Part shown: positions 5,159 through 5,755 of the stretch, one piece after another
Position numbering within the stretch: position 1 is the stretch's first letter
How the letters are laid out: each line of letters opens with the position of its first letter
Assembly: GCA_022576105.1 (NCBI GenBank)
Contig: JACZRM010000124.1
Coordinates: 1 to 5,755, forward strand
DNA: 5,755 nucleotides
Source of the DNA: Chloroflexota bacterium
Lineage (GTDB): Bacteria > Chloroflexota > Dehalococcoidia > UBA3495
Direction: 5' to 3'
Program-made: the position numbers and the translations under genes
Notes under the pieces: model-generated
Databases searched by the model: none
What the model was told of the DNA's origin: nothing
The model's input: the letters and a program-made list of their open reading frames with translations, nothing else

Positions 5159-5263
5159 GTGGCCATTTACCTCGATGATGACCCGAAACGTCCGATGTCC
5201 AAGGACAACATTAATCCTGCCGGTGAAGAATTCGGTTTGAGACGTTCATATCGACTTTTCTAA
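5159..5263 (+). CDS. Possible 34-aa ORF or gene remnant on the opposite strand
   Basis: A GTG at 5159 opens 34 codons to TAA 5261-5263, reading VAIYLDDDPKRPMSKDN and then INPAGEEFGLRRSYRLF. The composition is protein-like, unlike most antisense ORFs, and it is not antisense to a gene. An in-frame TAG at 5147-5149 sits just upstream, so it is either a tiny gene or the tail of a decayed one. I recognise no family and see no clear ribosome site, so I keep it as a weak call. Confidence 0.2.
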   Translation: MAIYLDDDPKRPMSKDNINPAGEEFGLRRSYRLF

Positions 5264-5353
5264 TTATTTTTGGCACTTTTAAGGAGACCAACCAGCGCCG
5301 CCTGTTCAGTGCTCCCCTCGACCGGGCGTTCACCGAGCGCTGCCCGCATGGTA

Positions 5354-5755
5354 TCAATAGGACTTCTCAAAGTGTATATAAACTGGAGAAAGTTGGTCTA
5401 TTGCGTACCAGTCTACCACTTCTGCATCCTGGCAATAGACCAAACGCTTGCTGATATCGGTGAGCAAGTTCCCGATTTCAACGCCCATGAATCTGGGAGA
5501 AAAAGGAGTCAGGGCATATCGGGCGTCACGGAGCTTAGCTGTCCCTCCATGGCGGTTATGTCGCTCTAGGTGGAGGAGGCCAACCGCCGCCTTGATCAGT
5601 CCATGGTAAAACAAGCGCCGGGGATACCCTTCGGGCAGCCAAAGTTCTTCTAGGGTTTCGTGACATTGCCAATATTGTGCTCGATTGAACTCACGTATGG
5701 CTTGCCCCAACTTGGGCGGGGGCTCCGACGCTCTAGGCAAACAAGGAGGCAGTCC
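5354..5755 (-). CDS. DUF309 domain protein (start uncertain, may run off the right edge)
   Basis: This small helical protein carries the DUF309 signature: AIREFNRAQYWQCHETLEEL (14-33 when counted from the TTG at 5740) then W34, that is H-E-x-L-E-E-L-W, followed by FYHGLIKAAVGLLHLERHN and GGTAKLRDARYAL. The C-terminus SPVYIHFEKSY matches the short strand that usually ends the family. DUF309 proteins are around 120-170 aa; their biochemical role is unknown, though the conserved His and Glu residues suggest a metal or active site. The frame is open to the window edge. TTG at 5738-5740 is the only candidate start inside and has no Shine-Dalgarno sequence, so the true start probably lies beyond 5755. 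It is followed by the dehydrogenase gene in the same direction after about 310 bp, so an operon is not supported. The plus-strand ORF at 5270-5569 is a shadow. Confidence 0.87.
   Translation of the reverse strand, partial: GLPPCLPRASEPPPKLGQAIREFNRAQYWQCHETLEELWLPEGYPRRLFYHGLIKAAVGLLHLERHNRHGGTAKLRDARYALTPFSPRFMGVEIGNLLTDISKRLVYCQDAEVVDWYAIDQLSPVYIHFEKSY

Larger units (their letters stand above)
5043..5353. other. 311-bp intergenic region between the DUF309 and SagB-like genes
   Basis: It must contain the 5' region of the dehydrogenase gene unless that gene is read through from the DUF309 gene. I see a short AT-rich patch (tctaaaaatatttgc on the minus strand near 5070-5085) but no -35/-10 pair I would defend, and no hairpin with a T-run. 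It also holds a 34-codon plus-strand ORF at 5159-5263 and a 29-codon minus-strand ORF at 5260-5349, neither recognised. Confidence 0.5.

Noticed and set aside
5260..5349. 29-codon minus ORF starting a few bases after the DUF309 stop
   Set aside because: Very short, no ribosome site, no family; position alone is not enough to call it.

Overview
This is a bacterial chromosomal window of moderate to fairly high GC. Almost every recognisable gene lies on the minus strand. The combination of a YVTN beta-propeller surface protein, a tandem SagB/ThcOx-type dehydrogenase, a DUF309 protein and an IS982-like element is what I would expect in Chloroflexota. That placement rests on remembered family distributions, not on a marker gene, so it is tentative.

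Layout from left to right. Positions 1-459 hold the N-terminal part of an exported YVTN-repeat protein (minus strand, running off the left edge). Positions 621-1691 hold one complete IS982-like insertion sequence with an intact DDE transposase and matching terminal inverted repeats. Positions 1692-2277 hold no intact gene: a hairpin-rich segment, a minus-strand tail resembling the helix-turn-helix end of a serine recombinase, a plus-strand tail resembling a TPR-like helical repeat, and a 40-codon ORF overlapping that tail's stop codon. Together with the IS this looks like a decayed mobile-element or recombination zone. Positions 2278-3331 hold three small minus-strand genes (92, 102 and 109 aa), visibly more AT-rich than the flanks. 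The 109-aa protein begins like a Rieske ferredoxin but continues as something else. Positions 3462-5042 encode a 526-aa two-domain nitroreductase-fold FMN protein of the SagB/ThcOx family. Positions 5043-5353 are mostly non-coding. Positions 5354-5755 carry a DUF309 protein whose start may lie beyond the right edge.

How they work together: the 109- and 102-aa genes are separated by 1 bp and are probably translationally coupled. The dehydrogenase ends 130 bp before them in the same direction, so co-transcription is possible but not shown. No YcaO cyclodehydratase, E1-like protein, precursor peptide or transporter is visible, so the dehydrogenase cannot be assigned to an azole-peptide cluster from this window. 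No tRNA, rRNA or CRISPR array was seen. I see no clearly new system; the chimeric 109-aa gene and its small-gene neighbourhood are the most unusual parts.
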